Shown here piece by piece: positions 1 through 12,800 of a stretch of 64,000 nucleotides of DNA. The notes under the pieces were generated by a model, which saw only the letters and a program-made list of their open reading frames with translations, ran no database searches and was not told the origin of the DNA. A program made the translations under genes and the position numbers. Numbering within the stretch: the first letter of the stretch is position 1; each line of letters begins with the position of its first letter. The stretch is from Mangifera indica (taxonomy: Eukaryota > Streptophyta > Magnoliopsida > Sapindales > Anacardiaceae). The DNA lies in assembly GCF_011075055.1 (NCBI RefSeq), contig NC_058137.1, forward strand, positions 25,095,463 to 25,159,462, read 5' to 3'.

Positions 1-93
1 TCCCAGGTCAACACGCAAGCTGAGAAATATCTGATTGTTTTACACGTTTTTGTTCTTTTTATGGCAGAAGGATTGTGTCACTAAGTAGAAACA

Positions 94-1724
94 ATGAAAG
101 AATCCATGAGTATCGTTGCTGCTCCTGCAATTCTTCTTTTTCTTGAGCTACTTGCCCTTTTAACCATTAACAGAAGCTTCTGCAATGGAATATCTGACTG
201 GGGATTCTTCAGAAGTGAGAAACAAGGTCTTTTAAGGTTTAAGCAAGAGCTGAAATTGCCTTCCAATGGCCTCCCTCGTAGAAATCTTAAAGCAGCTTAT
301 GAGCAGCCAAATCTGGCTGGTAAGATCATAACAATCTTTCTTTCCTTTGTTAATTTTAATCTTTTGATTTCATTGTAATTCTGGGTTGTTATATTTATGT
401 CTTCAATTTCGTGATAGACGTCAAACAACTTCCCTGGAAGAATCTTCAATATCTTGACCTCCGATCCAACTTATTTGAAGGACGAATCCCAATTCCACCG
501 CCTGGCATGAAAGTCTTCCTAGTATCAAACAATAAACTGACGGGAGAAATACCTGAGTTGATCTGCAATATGAGCACCATTGAAGTCCTTGATCTTTCCA
601 ACAACAGCTTAACAGGTATCATTCCAGAATGTCTGGGGCACTTCAGCAACAGTTTGCGAGTGCTAGATCTTCAGAAAAACCAGTTCCATGGCAATATTCC
701 GGGAGTATTTGGGAAGGACAATGATTTAAGGACCCTCAACATGAACAGCAATTTTTTGAAAGGGCCAATCCCAACATCTTTGCTTAATTGTACAAAGTTG
801 GAAGTTCTAGATCTTGGAAGCAACAGCATAAACGGGACCTTCCCAGATTGGCTTGGCAAACTTCCGGATTTGCAGGTTCTTGTTCTTCATTCTAATAAAT
901 TTTATGGTCCTGTGACTGAGCCTAAAAACAATTCTTATTTCTCTAAGTTGAGAATCTTTGATATCTCAAATAACAATTTTACTGGTTTATTACCAGTTAA
1001 GTACTTTGAAAATATGAAATCTATGATGAATGTTAGTGGTGAAGTTGAAAAGAAGCCTAAGTATATGGGAGACAGCTATTATGATGATTCAGTGACGCTT
1101 GTGATGAAAAATCTTGAGGTTAAACTATTGAAAATTCTCACCATTTTCTGCACCATTGATTTCTCGAATAACCACTTCCATGGTACAATCCCAGCAGTAA
1201 TTGGAAATTTTGTAGCACTTAATAACCTCAACCTTTCTCAAAATAGTCTTACAGGGAAGATTCCTCCATTGTTGGGTAATCTGAGAGGGCTCGAATCTTT
1301 AGACCTTTCTTCAAACAAGCTTAGTGGAAGAATTCCGGCGCAGTTAACAAATTTGACATTTCTTGCTGTTCTGAATCTGTCGCAAAACCAACTTGAGGGC
1401 CCTATTCCTGTGGGGAACCAATTCAATACGTTCTCAGATGATTCGTACTCAGGAAACCCAGGATTATGTGGGCCGCCGTTAACGAAGAAATGTAACGGTG
1501 GTGAAGCTTCCCAGCCATTTCCAGAAGGTGATGTAGACTCTAACAGTGATTTTGGCTGGAAAGTCGTGATGATGGGTTATGGAAGTGGCACGGTGGTTGG
1601 ATTATTCGTGGGATCTCTTGTGTTTTTAACAAGAAAGCCTCAATGGATTGTAGACATTGTTGAAGGGAAAGGCCACAAAGGGGTGAGAAAGCTGAAAAGC
1701 AAACACAAAATCAGGAGAAATTAG
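94..1724 (+). CDS. Short receptor-like protein (LRR-RLP), copy 1
   Basis: Two exons, 94-319 and 418-1724, joined through a 98-nt GT-AG intron; the junction codon becomes Asp and gives ...NLADVKQLPWKNLQYL. The product is about 510 aa: signal peptide, a stub of the N-terminal cap (EKQGLLRFKQEL), roughly ten extracellular LRRs with xxIPxx spacing, an island domain around the MKSMMNVSGE region, four more LRRs, an NPGLCG C-terminal cap, an acidic spacer, one membrane helix with small-residue spacing (GYGSGTVVGLFVGSLVFL) and a short basic tail. There is no kinase. RLPs of the Cf-9 type sit in the plasma membrane and signal with SOBIR1-like partners in immunity or development. Oddity: it lacks the CCxWxGV cap motif and most N-terminal LRRs of an 800-1000 aa RLP. 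Full-length coding potential argues for a functional gene, but a deletion derivative is equally possible. Confidence 0.85.
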
Positions 1725-2474
1725 TGTGGTTTTCTCATTTTGTTTCAGCCATATATAATGTGATAAACTTCAGCAATCACAATCTGCTTTCTCCTTTGCC
1801 TTAATGTTCTTTCCCTTATGAATTTAAATTCCTTGAGAATCCCAGAAATCATCATTAAAAAATTTAACCTTAAAATATTATTAAAGAAGATTTCAACCTC
1901 TTTTATCATTCTATTGTCTTGCAAAAACTTAACCGTCTTTACATTTTACTTACCTTCTTGGTTCATGCTGATTGATGAGCCTGATTTTTTGCGAATGGAT
2001 ATGACATATTATCCCAAAGTTTATTTACTCAAATTGATAGTCAAACATTAACAGTTTAAGGAAATTATATAAAAAAATTCAAATCCAATACCCTCTTCAT
2101 TGATTTAGAAGTCCACTGTGAGACCTTTAATAGTAAAATATCTTTAACATCTTAAGGTATGTCACCATTCTAGGAAATTTCTCGTAAATTATATGTAGAA
2201 AATACTGTTCTCAAAATAACTTTTTCCAAATTAGCTGTCAGTTTCATAGAAGAACAGAGAATGTCGGAAGTGGGTTAATTACCCGTGTGGATCTATGGAT
2301 TATTTTGGGCTAAACTAAAGAGAATAATATCCGATTTAGATAAACTAGTCCAAAAACTGCTATATTTCAAACTAACGTAAGAAGAGTCAGATTCAAATTT
2401 AAATGGATCACCTTATGTTTGTCAAGTCCGATTACACTTAGACATACAGCCGAGTATCGTTTTGAAGATAAATC

Positions 2475-2640
2475 TGCTTTTGTGGCTTTGTTAACGAGTA
2501 GTGGAGAACAAGTTCTTTTTAGGAAACAATTTCCAATTTAGAACAAAGAAAAGTGGACGGAAGCTCTTACTGAAGAGAAGGAATATTTGCAAAAGAATCA
2601 AATTTTGGAGTTAGTTAAACTTCCTAATAGAAAGAAGAAA
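2475..2640 (+). mobile_element. Ty1/copia reverse-transcriptase fragment (short copy)
   Basis: A degenerate reading KWTEALTEEKEYLQKNQ...ELVKLPNRKK matches the start of the copia reverse-transcriptase domain. It is cut off by an AAG-rich run at about 2630-2668. The same fragment, longer, lies at about 9165-9670, so it was present before the segmental duplication or marks its edge. Confidence 0.7.
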
Positions 2641-2668
2641 GAAGAAAGAAGAACGAAGAAAGAAGATC

Positions 2669-3628
2669 TTGATAATCATTATACACAATCACAGTAAATC
2701 CACATCCCATGGTCATAAAATGCTTTTAGTCCAAAGATAACTAAAGCCTTTAAGCTTAAGACATATGAGGTAATTGGACAGGACAAGGAGACTCAAATTT
2801 AAAGATCTAAACACTCATCATTACTTCATTTGGTCAGGTTTCCCTGAAGACACAGGAGCAAAGAAAGGAGGAGACAGAGAGAGTGAGGATACTCCACCAT
2901 TATTTCTAACTTACAACTCACAGTTCTTTATCAACTGCATGCAACTACCCCAGTTGGGTGCAATAAGGCATGAAAAAAAGCGGTCAAAATATACTAACAA
3001 GACACAGTGTAAGAAACTTCTGTTTGGACTTCATTCAAAGTGTTTGGCCTAGGCAATATAAGTCAGATTAATGTTAAGGATAGTACGGTCACTAGCTTCC
3101 TTGCCAGGGAAAGCATCAAGGAACTACGCAGACTACATAAAATGTTGGCTACCAAAAGGAAAAATTAGAGAATTAAAAAGAAAAAAAAAGAGAGAGAAAG
3201 AGAAAAAGTAACATATCCTCAAGCTAATTAGGATTTGAGTTCCAAAGAGTTCATGCAAATTGCAACTTAAGAATAAGATGTAAAAGAAAAGGGGCATAAA
3301 GTTGATCAAGCTACTAATCCTAACTAAATAAATTGAATAAACAAAAAGTTGATCTACCAAATGTAAAACAAAAAAAAGAGATAAATATTCTAAGGGCTAA
3401 AGATATAGAAAAAAAGCCTATCCATAGTGGAATTTCTGTGATCCATTCAGGCTATTTTACAGTATGATAATATTGGTCATCATTACAGTAACAAATTTGA
3501 GTGAAAGCTATTGTACTTGACTTTTTTCATGTTAGCCTCTGAACGTTAACAAATCTTATTTCAAAAAAGAACTATGTATTACAAAATACAAGTATAATAT
3601 TTATGTTCCAAGGATTGGCACCACTGTA

Positions 3629-3629
<1 letters not shown>
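2669..3629. other. Intergenic, no gene recognised
   Basis: I looked on the minus strand for the fourth exon of the POLD3-like fragment that lies to the right and found none. The short open frames here have no recognisable protein content. Confidence 0.5.
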
Positions 3630-3659
<30 letters not shown>

Positions 3660-3660
3660 G
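3630..3660. repeat. (TC)n(AC)n microsatellite
   Basis: A TCTCTC run passes directly into an ACACAC run. It lies about 50 bases below the last recognisable POLD3-like exon, inside what would be its third intron. Confidence 0.9.
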
Positions 3661-3710
3661 ACTTCTCTCAGCCCAAGTGGATCCCAGTAACATCCAAACA
3701 AAAATCTAAC

Positions 3711-4621
3711 CTGCAAGTTTAGGCCCAGAAACAAGCTTTATTTTATAACTTGGAGGACTGCTTTTCAACCAGCCACATAAAGCATATACTACTTCCAGCC
3801 CACTTCCATGTTTCTCAACAAACTCTTCAAGCAACCTAATTATAATTACCAATTACAGAATTAGTAAAAAATTAAAAAAAAAAAAAAACCATACATATTC
3901 AGTACAAAACAAAAAACACAAGAATACTCTTTAGTCAGAATATTTTACCTCTTTGCGGTATTTGAAGACACCAAAAATTTGCGACTCAGCCACTTATATG
4001 AAACCTGCGATGTATTGTTAATAGTCTAAATAAATACATATCAATTTCCAGCTTTAAAGGACCATATTTGGCTAACATCTTGAGATAACAACACCACTTA
4101 ATACGAAAAAAAGGTAATTTGCTTGACATGTTACTCAAGGAGAAACAACTATAATTGAACCTGGTCGAAGCCACTATCAAATATTGAAGGAATTGTTAAG
4201 AAATATCTATTTTCGCGATAGATCTCAACCTCAACTCAATAAACACTGGACAAATACAATGTTAACACACGTTAAAACAAACCAAAAAAAAAAAATTAAA
4301 AAGTCGATTCCTTTGTCCTTTCATCTATTCAATAAGAAAGAAAATTATCTCCACCTAGTTGGACAATTAAGTTTAAAGGCGAGATTTTTACCAAATAGCC
4401 AGGAAGTTTTACACTAATTCAGTACAAGATAAACCATATTAAAAAAACCCCTTAAAATCGAAACAATAAATCGCAATCCAACAGTGAAAAAGTAGCAAAC
4501 AAGAGAAACATTACAGTGAATAAATTGAAAAAAGCTCGATGCTACAAATTACCACTTGGAGATGATCAGAGACAAGAGCTTGAATCTCATCTAGAATACC
4601 TAGGGTTTCGATTCCGGACAT
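3711..4621 (-). pseudogene. POLD3-like: 5' fragment of DNA polymerase delta subunit 3 (POLD3-like)
   Basis: Three minus-strand exons in correct phase: 4621-4553 (MSGIETLGILDEIQALVSD...), 4004-3949 (VSYKWLSRKFLVSSNTAK) and 3835-3711 (RLLEEFVEKHGSGLEVVYAL...). They have GT-AG borders and together encode about 83 residues of the N-terminal winged-helix region of plant POLD3, an accessory subunit of the replicative polymerase delta complex. The frame is open through all three exons and introns are kept, so this came from genomic DNA, not a processed transcript. No later exon is visible before the RLP duplication at 2640, so most of the protein is missing. It could be a recently truncated gene or a captured fragment; a distant remaining part outside the window is not excluded but would have to cross the RLP gene. 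Confidence 0.8.
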
Positions 4622-6234
4622 TGTTATGGGTTTCACAATATGAGACTCTTCAAGGGCACTGATTTTTTCCCGCCATTGTCTGCTTCCTCGTGATTTATAT
4701 CGGATACCCAAGTGTTCATCCGGTTCGGGTTCAATTCTCACCTGATGATAGCCTCTAGCACGTGACCCCACGAAATCCATTGAGCTCGCAAGGCCCAACA
4801 CCCAATATAATAAATTAGTTTTTCCGAATAATAAAATATTAAATAATTGCACATATTGATATAAAAATTATAATATCAATTAGATAAAATCAAATGAATA
4901 GGATATATATTCGGAGCAATATTATATTTATATAATTTAAATAAATAATTTAATTATATAAATAATGTATAATTATATAATTAAATATTATTTTATTTTT
5001 AATTTAAAATTATTTAATTATATAATAATATATTATCTATATATTTAAATTATATATAAAATATATATAATTTTATAATAAATATTTTAATGAATAAAAA
5101 CAAGCAAGCTATTATCATTTTAGAGTCCATTCCAATCAATCTTGCGTAAGTCTTTCTTTATAAAATATCTGAGCTCCGATATATAATTTTCCTTATAGTG
5201 GAGGGCCACTGATTACACAGTCATTGTAACAATAAACTGTTCTAGCTCCCACCATGGACTCCAAAGTCAAGTCAGTGCGAGAAGGCGTATGGAAAGGTTC
5301 TGAAAGTTAATATTTATTTAAGATCCCACCGTGGACTCCCAAGTCAAGACAGTGAAAGAAAGGAATATAATAACGTAATGGAAAATTCACTTCTGAGAAT
5401 ATCCATTGGACCCTAAATTTCTTTTGATGAATGAATGATCATTTATAGTGTAAACATTTCATATTTTCTCTGGTCTCAGATGCTTCACTAATCTCTAGTT
5501 TCAGCAAATGCCATTCTCAAACTCTCGGGACATGATCATGTGAAAGAACAGCCAAGGAGAATGCAGCAGAGCAACAGTGATCTTGAAAAATAAAACACAG
5601 TTACACGGTCATTCGAATCACTATTTTCCACCCGAACTTGGATAAAATAATAATGTTCCAAAAGTTTGAAAAGCCTATAGCCCACCAGTTATTTATTTTT
5701 GTTAATGAAACCGTACATGAAAAGGCAAGACTTGTCAATTCCTCTTCCTTTCTCTCTTCTTCCTCCTTACCCTCCCCCTCTGCCTCCTTAACCTCATCCA
5801 CATTCAATTTCTGAATTCCATTATCACCTCTAACAAAAGTATTACGATAAAACCCTAAGGTTCCACCAAAGAAGATTGAAAAAGAGTTAAAGAAAAAAAA
5901 TTCAGAATTTTGATTAGACTGACCTTTAATTTAATTATTTTAAGAAAATCAATTTTTAAACAATCAAAAACTTAAATAATATTGTTATTATTTGTTAATT
6001 AAGATAAAATATATTAACCTATATTAATAATATGTTTATTATATTATATTAATTTAATATATATCATATGATAATACCCTGCACAGACTGGCAACCAATG
6101 AGCTGGAAAAGCATCTCAGGATTTCTCTGCATGTATTAGTCCGTAGTTTGTATTATCGTCTGCAGCTGGTCCAATTCTCACAATGACTGTAGTTGCAGAA
6201 AACTGAAGTTCTTGACCTACTTTTCCAATTTAGC
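4622..6234. other. Intergenic, with a palindromic AT-rich MITE at about 4905-5095
   Basis: The first part is very AT-rich and contains an inverted-repeat element of the TTATCATATGATT family. Around 5245-5350 a phrase near CCCACCATGGACTCCAAAGT occurs twice in imperfect form. From about 6080 the sequence is the upstream region of the second RLP gene. I see no gene. Confidence 0.5.
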
Positions 6235-6339
6235 TCCCAGGTCAACACGCAAGCTGAGAAATATCTGATTGTTTTACACGTTTTTGTTCTTTTTATGGCA
6301 GAAGGATTGTGTCACTAAGTAGAAACAATCAAAGAATCC

Positions 6340-7958
6340 ATGAGCATCGTTGCTGCTCCTGCAATTCTTCTTTTTCTTGAGCTACTTGCCCTTTTAACCA
6401 TCAACAGAAGCTTCTGCAATGGAATATCTGACTTGGGATTCTTCAGAAGTGAGAAACAAGATCTTTTAAGGTTTAAGCAAGAGCTGAAATTTCCTTCTAA
6501 TGGCCTCCCTCGTAGAAATCTTAAATCAGCTTATGAGCAGCCAAATCTGGCTGGTAAGATCATAACAATCTTTCTTTCCTTTTTTAATTTTAATCTTTTG
6601 ATTTCATTGTAATTCTGGGTTGTTATATTTATGTCTTCAATTTCGTGATAGACGTCAAACAACTTCCCTGGAAGAATCTTCAATATCTTGACCTCCGATC
6701 CAACTTATTTGAAGGACGAATCCCAATTCCACCGCCTGACATGAAAGTCTTCTTAGTATCAAACAATAAACTGACGGGAGAAATACCTGAGTTGATCTGC
6801 AATATGAGCACCATTGAAGTCCTTGATCTTTCCAACAACAGCTTAACAGGTACCATTCCAGAATGTCTGGGGCACTTCAGTAACAGTTTGCGAGTGCTAG
6901 ATCTTCAGAAAAACCAGTTCCATGGCAATATTCCGGGAGTATTTGGGAAGGACAATGATTTAAGGACCCTCAACATGAACAGCAATTCTTTGAAAGGGCC
7001 AATCCCAACATCTTTGCTTAATTGTACAAAGTTGGAAGTTCTAGATCTTGGAAGTAACAACATAAGCGGGACCTTCCCAGATTGGCTTGGCAAACTTCCG
7101 GATTTGCAGGTTCTTGTTCTTCATTCTAATAAATTTTATGGTCCTGTGACTGAGCCTAAAAACAATTCTTATTTCTCTAAGTTGAGAATCTTTGATATCT
7201 CAAATAACAATTTTACTGGTTTATTACCAGTTAAGTACTTTGAAAATATGAAATCTATGATGAATGTTAGTGGTCAAGTTAAAAAGAAGCCTGAGTATAT
7301 GGGAGACAGGTATTATGATGATTCAGTGACGCTTGTGGTGAAAAAGCTTGAGGTTAAACTAGTGAAAATTCTCACCATTTTCTGCACCATTGATTTCTCG
7401 AATAACCACTTCCATGGTACAATCCCAGCAGTAATTGGAAATTTTCGAGCACTTAATCACCTCAACCTTTCTCATAATAGTCTTACAGGGACGATTCCTC
7501 CATTGTTGGGTAATCTGGGAGGGCTCGAATCTTTAGACCTTTCTTCAAACAACCTTAGTGGAAGAATTCCGGCGCAGTTAACAAATTTGACATTTCTTGC
7601 TGTTCTGAATCTGTCGCAAAACCAACTTGAGGGCCCTATTCCAGTGGGGAACCAATTCGATACGTTCTCAGATGATTCGTACTCAGGAAACCCAGGATTA
7701 TGTGGGCTGCCGTTAACGAAGAAATGTAACAGTGGTGAAGCTTCCCAGCCATTTCCAGAAGGTGATGTAGACTCTAACAGTGATTTTGGCTGGAAAGTCG
7801 TGATGATGGGTTATGGATGTGGCACGGTGGTTGGATTATTCGTGGGATCTCTTGTGTTTTTAACGAGAAAGCCTCAATGGATTGTAGACATTGTTGAAGG
7901 GAAAGGCCACAAAGGGGTGAGAAAGCTGAAAAGCAAACACAAAATAAGAAGAAATTAG
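6340..7958 (+). CDS. Short receptor-like protein (LRR-RLP), copy 2
   Basis: Near-identical twin of the gene at 94-1724. Exons are 6340-6553 and 6652-7958 with the same intron, giving about 506 aa. The ATG used by copy 1 is ATC here (6328-6330), so translation should begin at the next in-frame Met, MSIVAAPAILLFLELL, which still supplies a complete signal peptide. Domain order is the same: cap stub, LRRs, island, LRRs, NPGLCG cap, membrane helix, basic tail. Differences from copy 1 include substitutions in the island (GQVKKKPEYMGDRYY against GEVEKKPKYMGDSYY) and on LRR faces. The frame is intact and both copies share the missing N-terminal cap, so that deletion came before the duplication. Confidence 0.85.
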
Positions 7959-8427
7959 TGTGGTTTTCTCATTTTGTTTCAGCCATATATAATGTAATAA
8001 ACTTTAGCAATCACAATCTGTTTTCTCCTTTGCCTTAATGCTCTTTCCCTGATGAATTTCAATTCCTTGAGAATCCCAGAAATCATCATTCAAAAATTTA
8101 ACCTTAAAATATTATTAAAGAAGATTTCAGCCTCTTTTATCATTCTATGGTCTTGCAAAAACTTAACTGTCTTTACATTTTACTTACCCTCTTGGTTCAT
8201 GCTGATTGATGAGCCTGATTTTTTGCACATGGATATGCCATATTATCCCAAAGTTTATTTACTCAAATTGATAGTCAAGCATTAATAGTTTAAGGAAATT
8301 ATATAAAAAAATTCAAATCCATTACCCTCTTCATTGATTTAGAAGTCCACTGTGAGACCTTTAATAGTGAAATATCTTTAACATCTTAAGGCATGTCACC
8401 ATTCTAGGAAATTTCTCGCAAATTATA

Positions 8428-8872
8428 GGCCAAACGACTATTTCCCACCCAAGGTTTAGCGTTTTCTCAAATGTCCCCCCTTTAACTATGGAAACACCAA
8501 ACACCCACCCATGGCCGGTTAGATTTAACCAAACCCTAACGGTGGTAGGGGTAAAATCGTCATTTTTGTTATAATATTAAAAATAAACTAAAATAGAATC
8601 TAATTTTACCCCCCTAAACTTTAAAAACTAAAATTTTCCCCCAGCCTAAGTTTTAAAAAATCGCAGTTTCACCCTAGGGTTTGGTTTTGAAATCTTCGGC
8701 GACCGTTCCAGCTCCGTTGCCGACGGTCTCTCCCTCCCGAAGCAGCCTTTCCTTCCGGCGTTAGGGTTTGGTTAAATCTAACCGGCCATGGGTGGGTGTT
8801 TGGTGTTTCCATAGTTAAAGGGGGTACATTTGAGAAAACGCTAAACCTTGGGTGGGAAATAGTCGTTTGGCC
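8428..8872. mobile_element. Foldback Mutator-like MITE (family A, 445 bp)
   Basis: Inverted ends GGCCAAACGACTATTTCCCA... and its exact complement, with inner arms that also pair (GGTTTAGCGTTTTCTCAAATG). The flanks repeat (T/C)AAATTATA, a 9-bp target duplication with one mismatch. Copy 1 of the segmental duplication is the empty site, which proves insertion. A GC-rich centre carries TCTCTCCCTCCCGAAGCA, shared with the element at 38377-39042. Open frames inside are by-products of the palindrome. Confidence 0.9.
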
Positions 8873-9164
8873 TAAATTATATGTAGAAAATAATGTTCTC
8901 AAAGTCAAATTTTTCCAAATTAACTGTCAGTTTTAGACAAGAACAGAGAGAACGTCGGAAGTGGGTTAATAACCTGTGTGGATCTATGGATTATTTTGGG
9001 CTAAACTTAAGAGAATAATATCCAAATTTAGATAAACTAGTCCAAAAACTGCTATATTTCAAACTAACGTCAGCAGAGTCAGATTCAAATTTAAATGGGC
9101 CAACTTATGTTTGTCAAGTCCAGTTACACTAAGACATACAGCCGAGCCTCGTTTTGAAGATAAA

Positions 9165-9670
9165 TCTGTTTTTTTGGCTTTGTTAACTAGTAGTGGAGAA
9201 CAAGTTCTTTTTAGGAAACAATTTCCAATTTAGAACAAGAAAAGTGGACGGAAGCTCTGACTGAAGAGATGGAATATTTGCAAAAGAATCAAATTTAGGA
9301 GTTAGTTAAACTTCCTAATAGAAAGAAGCAATTGGATGCAAGTGGGTTTCTAAAAAGAAGCAATAAGAAGGTCATAAGTTTAAAGTACAATTAGTTGTTA
9401 AAAGGTTCTCGTAGAAAAGGGATTGATTACAATAAGTTTTTCTCTTTTACGGTAAGGCATACTATTATCAAAGTATTATTAGCTTTTACAATTTGGTTAG
9501 ACCCAGAATTAGAGTAGTCAGATGTTGAAATTGCTTTCCTACATGGTGAGTCTGAGGAGCAATTTTAAGTGCAACAATTTGAAGGATTTGAGGAGTTTAG
9601 GAAAAAAGCATCTTGTTTGCAAGCTAAAGAATTCTTTCTATGGATTGAAGCAGCATTGCCATAGATAGAC
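9165..9670 (+). mobile_element. Ty1/copia reverse-transcriptase fragment (long copy)
   Basis: With several stops, the reading gives LDASGFLKRSNKK, GIDYNKFFSFTVRHTIIKVLLA, LDPELE.SDVEIAFLHGE and a YGLK-like end, the order of blocks in copia reverse transcriptase. It is decayed and has no LTRs nearby. Its left part is the same as 2475-2640. Confidence 0.8.
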
Positions 9671-9844
9671 CCACCCAGAGCACCATTGGGCCTCCAGCCA
9701 AGTATCATATTGATGATGAATCTGCTTCTTCTCAACTAGTTTGCATTTGCATGTGTAATAAAAGGCCAAACTATTAGTCATCAAGTTGACCCCACCCGAA
9801 ATCAAGAATGCTCACTCATATGCCATATTATCACAAAAATATAC
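9671..9844. other. Unassigned spacer between copia and RLP relics
   Basis: Probably decayed retroelement or RLP sequence; no reading frame is recognisable. Confidence 0.3.
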
Positions 9845-12800
9845 CTCATTTAATTTGCAAAATGAGAGACATTGAAATCCTTGATCTCTTTAATAATAGC
9901 TTGAGTGGCACCACTCCAGAATGCATAGAAACTTTGGTAACAGTTTGCAAGTGATGACTCTACGAAAGTTGACCTGGCCATGGGCCGAAACCGGCCCTTA
10001 TAAAATTGAAACTGGAATCGTTAAAATCAGAACTAGCTTGAACCAGAATCGAAACTAGATTTTAACGGTTCAGTTTTGGTTTTTTTTATTTTTGAACTAT
10101 CAAACTGTTGATTTATGACTGGTTCATAAACCGACAGTTCAAAGTTTTATGAATTGAATTTATTAAGTTTTTTTAATTTTTTAAATTAAAAAAAGGGATC
10201 AACTGTCCCTTGCAAATGTTTAAATTTCGGTCCCCTGCATGTTTGTCTTCTGCAAAATTTCAATGCAAAGGCAGCCTTTGCAAAACGTCTGTTGCCCCTC
10301 TTTTTTTTTTTTTAATTTTTTTTTAATTTCTCTTATAAATATACACTCAATCTCTCAATTCTCTTGTTTATTGTCATATTTCATTCTTTTAATTCTTAAT
10401 ACTTTCTTAATTTTTCAATCAAATTCTCTCAAATTCAATTAAATTCTCTATTTATTTTTTATCAATTCCAATTTTAACTTTTATTATATAATTTATAATT
10501 AATTATAAAATTTATCCCTATAATTAATTTTGTTTATTATTTATTATTATTTTGTTTATTATCTTTTATAATTAATTTTATTTATTCTCAAAAAAGGCAA
10601 GTAATAGAAATTCTTTAGATAATAAGAGATTTGATCAATATTCATATATATCAAATACGAATAAAGATCAATTTATAAAAGATTTTTCAACACAAAAAAA
10701 TAGAAGTCAATATGTAGAGGTGGAACAACAACAACATCAACAATAAATGGAGATAAAACAACAACCCCAAAAAATTCTTATTTATGATATTTTCAAGATT
10801 CATTTTAAAAAATACAAAAATAATATGATAATTTTGAAGTTGCTTGCAATTATTATAAGCAAATTTATAAATTCAAGTAAAGAGATGGATATGGGGCGTT
10901 CAAAAGGCACTTGGAGTTGAAGCATCTAGAAAAAATTGGATAAAATAAAGGTCAAACACAAATAACTGGATATAGTTCTTCACATAAATCTTTATTTATT
11001 TATAGTGATAATAAAAGTAAAGAAAAATTTACAAAAATGGTAGTAATAGATCACTTAGGTTTAGTTTTGATCAAAATTTAAATTTTAATAATTATTATAA
11101 AGTTGTATTAAATCTTATACATAAAACTATTCTAAGAAACACATTAAAAAATCATTATTAAGTTTATATAAAAAACAAAAAAATTAATTCAATTATTTAC
11201 AAATTTTGATAGACATATATTTATATGTAGTGATATTTGGAGTGACCATTGACAAATTCACTCTTATATGAGTATAACTTTTCATTGGATAAATAATAAA
11301 TTTTAATTATAAAAAAGAATTTTAACATTTAAGATATTTAATGATCGATAATATTTATAGAAAAATTAAAGGAATATTAGAAAAATATATATTAGTTTTT
11401 AAAATTTTTTCAATTTCATTTGATAATACAACTGCAAATACGACCTCAATTACTGATTTAACAAAAATTTACAAGCCCAAATTAAGTGGTAGATTTTTTC
11501 ATATTAGATGTGTATGTTATGTGTTAAATTTATGTGTACAAGATAATTTAAAATATCTTAATAATTATATTAGTGCAATAAAAACAACAATTTTATTTTT
11601 TTGGACACATCCTCAAACAATGAAAGAATGTGATAAATTTTGTAAAATACATAATAAAATACTAAAAGGAACTCGTTGAAATTTAACATATGAATTACTT
11701 AACAAGTCGTTTAATTATAGAAAATTATTGTGTATATTTATTTCACAAAATATATCACAAGTTACATTATATCTTTAACATTAGGATATTTGTAAGACAA
11801 TTTTAAACATATTAAAAAATTTTAATAATGCAACTTATACTTTAAGTGAAGTTTATTATCTCAGTTCTCATTTATTTTTAAATTAAGCCCTTAATATTAT
11901 TGGAGCTTTACAAGAGACTGAACAAGATGTTATTTTAAAAGAAACTATTTTTTTAATAAAAATAAAATGGTTAACTTACTATAAAGAAATTTTAGAAATT
12001 TATCTTGTTTTTTTTTTAATCCTAGATTTAAATTAGATGATATTACATATTATTTAATATTATATTATGAATGCATGCAATTAGATTATGAGAATAAAGT
12101 TAATATTTCATTAATTATAACTACTATTATGAATTTAATTAAAGAAATTTATGTTGAATATTCATTAATTTATAATAACCAAAGTGGTTTTTTTTTCTCT
12201 TTACCACCTATTGCCCACCACCAATCTAAAATATTAGTAATAGAAATTGTATTATGATGCAAAGGGACAAAAGACCAAGAGAAACATTAGACTTTCCCTC
12301 AAAACTTGATATTTATTTAATTACTATTTTTGAGTTTGATGACAATAATACAGGTAAAGACTTTCCAGTTTTAGAATGGTAGAGTCGACATGCATCAACT
12401 TTTTCAATATTAGCAGTTATTGCTAAACAAATTCTAGCAGTACCAGTATCAACTGTTGCAGTGGAACAAACTTTTAGTCAAGGGACAATATATTGGATGA
12501 GAGACGATCAAATTGGTTCTCAAATCTATTAAAATTCAAATATGCGTGAACAATTAGACAAGAACCGAATTACGCCAATAAGATATAAAAATTGACTTCA
12601 ATAAAGAATCTTTTGATTTAACTATGAATAATTCAATGACAAAAATCAGTAATCAGGGTAACGGAGGTAAATAATAAGGTAAATGAGTATCGTCAACTAT
12701 TAGATACATAAAAGTAAGAGAACTACATAGACTTTAATTCTTCTAAATCCACAAAAATACGTAAGAAACTTAACTGAAAAATTAAGTTCAAACCCCTTTT

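Larger units (their letters stand above)
1..2640 (+). repeat. Segmental tandem duplication, copy 1
   Basis: This segment is repeated in the same orientation at about 6235-9325, an offset of 6234 bases. It carries the upstream region, both exons and the 3' flank of the first RLP gene, and ends in a copia reverse-transcriptase scrap. The copies differ by scattered substitutions, plus a 445-bp transposon present only in copy 2. The left border is cut by the window start. The right border lies where an AAG-rich run replaces the copia continuation. Confidence 0.93.
6235..9325 (+). repeat. Segmental tandem duplication, copy 2
   Basis: Direct repeat of 1-2640 carrying the second RLP gene, with a 445-bp foldback transposon inserted in its 3' flank at 8428-8872. 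Beyond about 9325 it continues into a longer copia fragment that copy 1 lacks. Confidence 0.93.

Noticed and set aside
4511..4852. 113-codon minus frame taken as one gene
   Set aside because: Only 4621-4553 is real coding sequence (POLD3-like exon 1); the rest is leader and intron.
8669..8908. 79-codon minus-strand frame
   Set aside because: It lies in the foldback element at 8428-8872; the codons come from the inverted arms.
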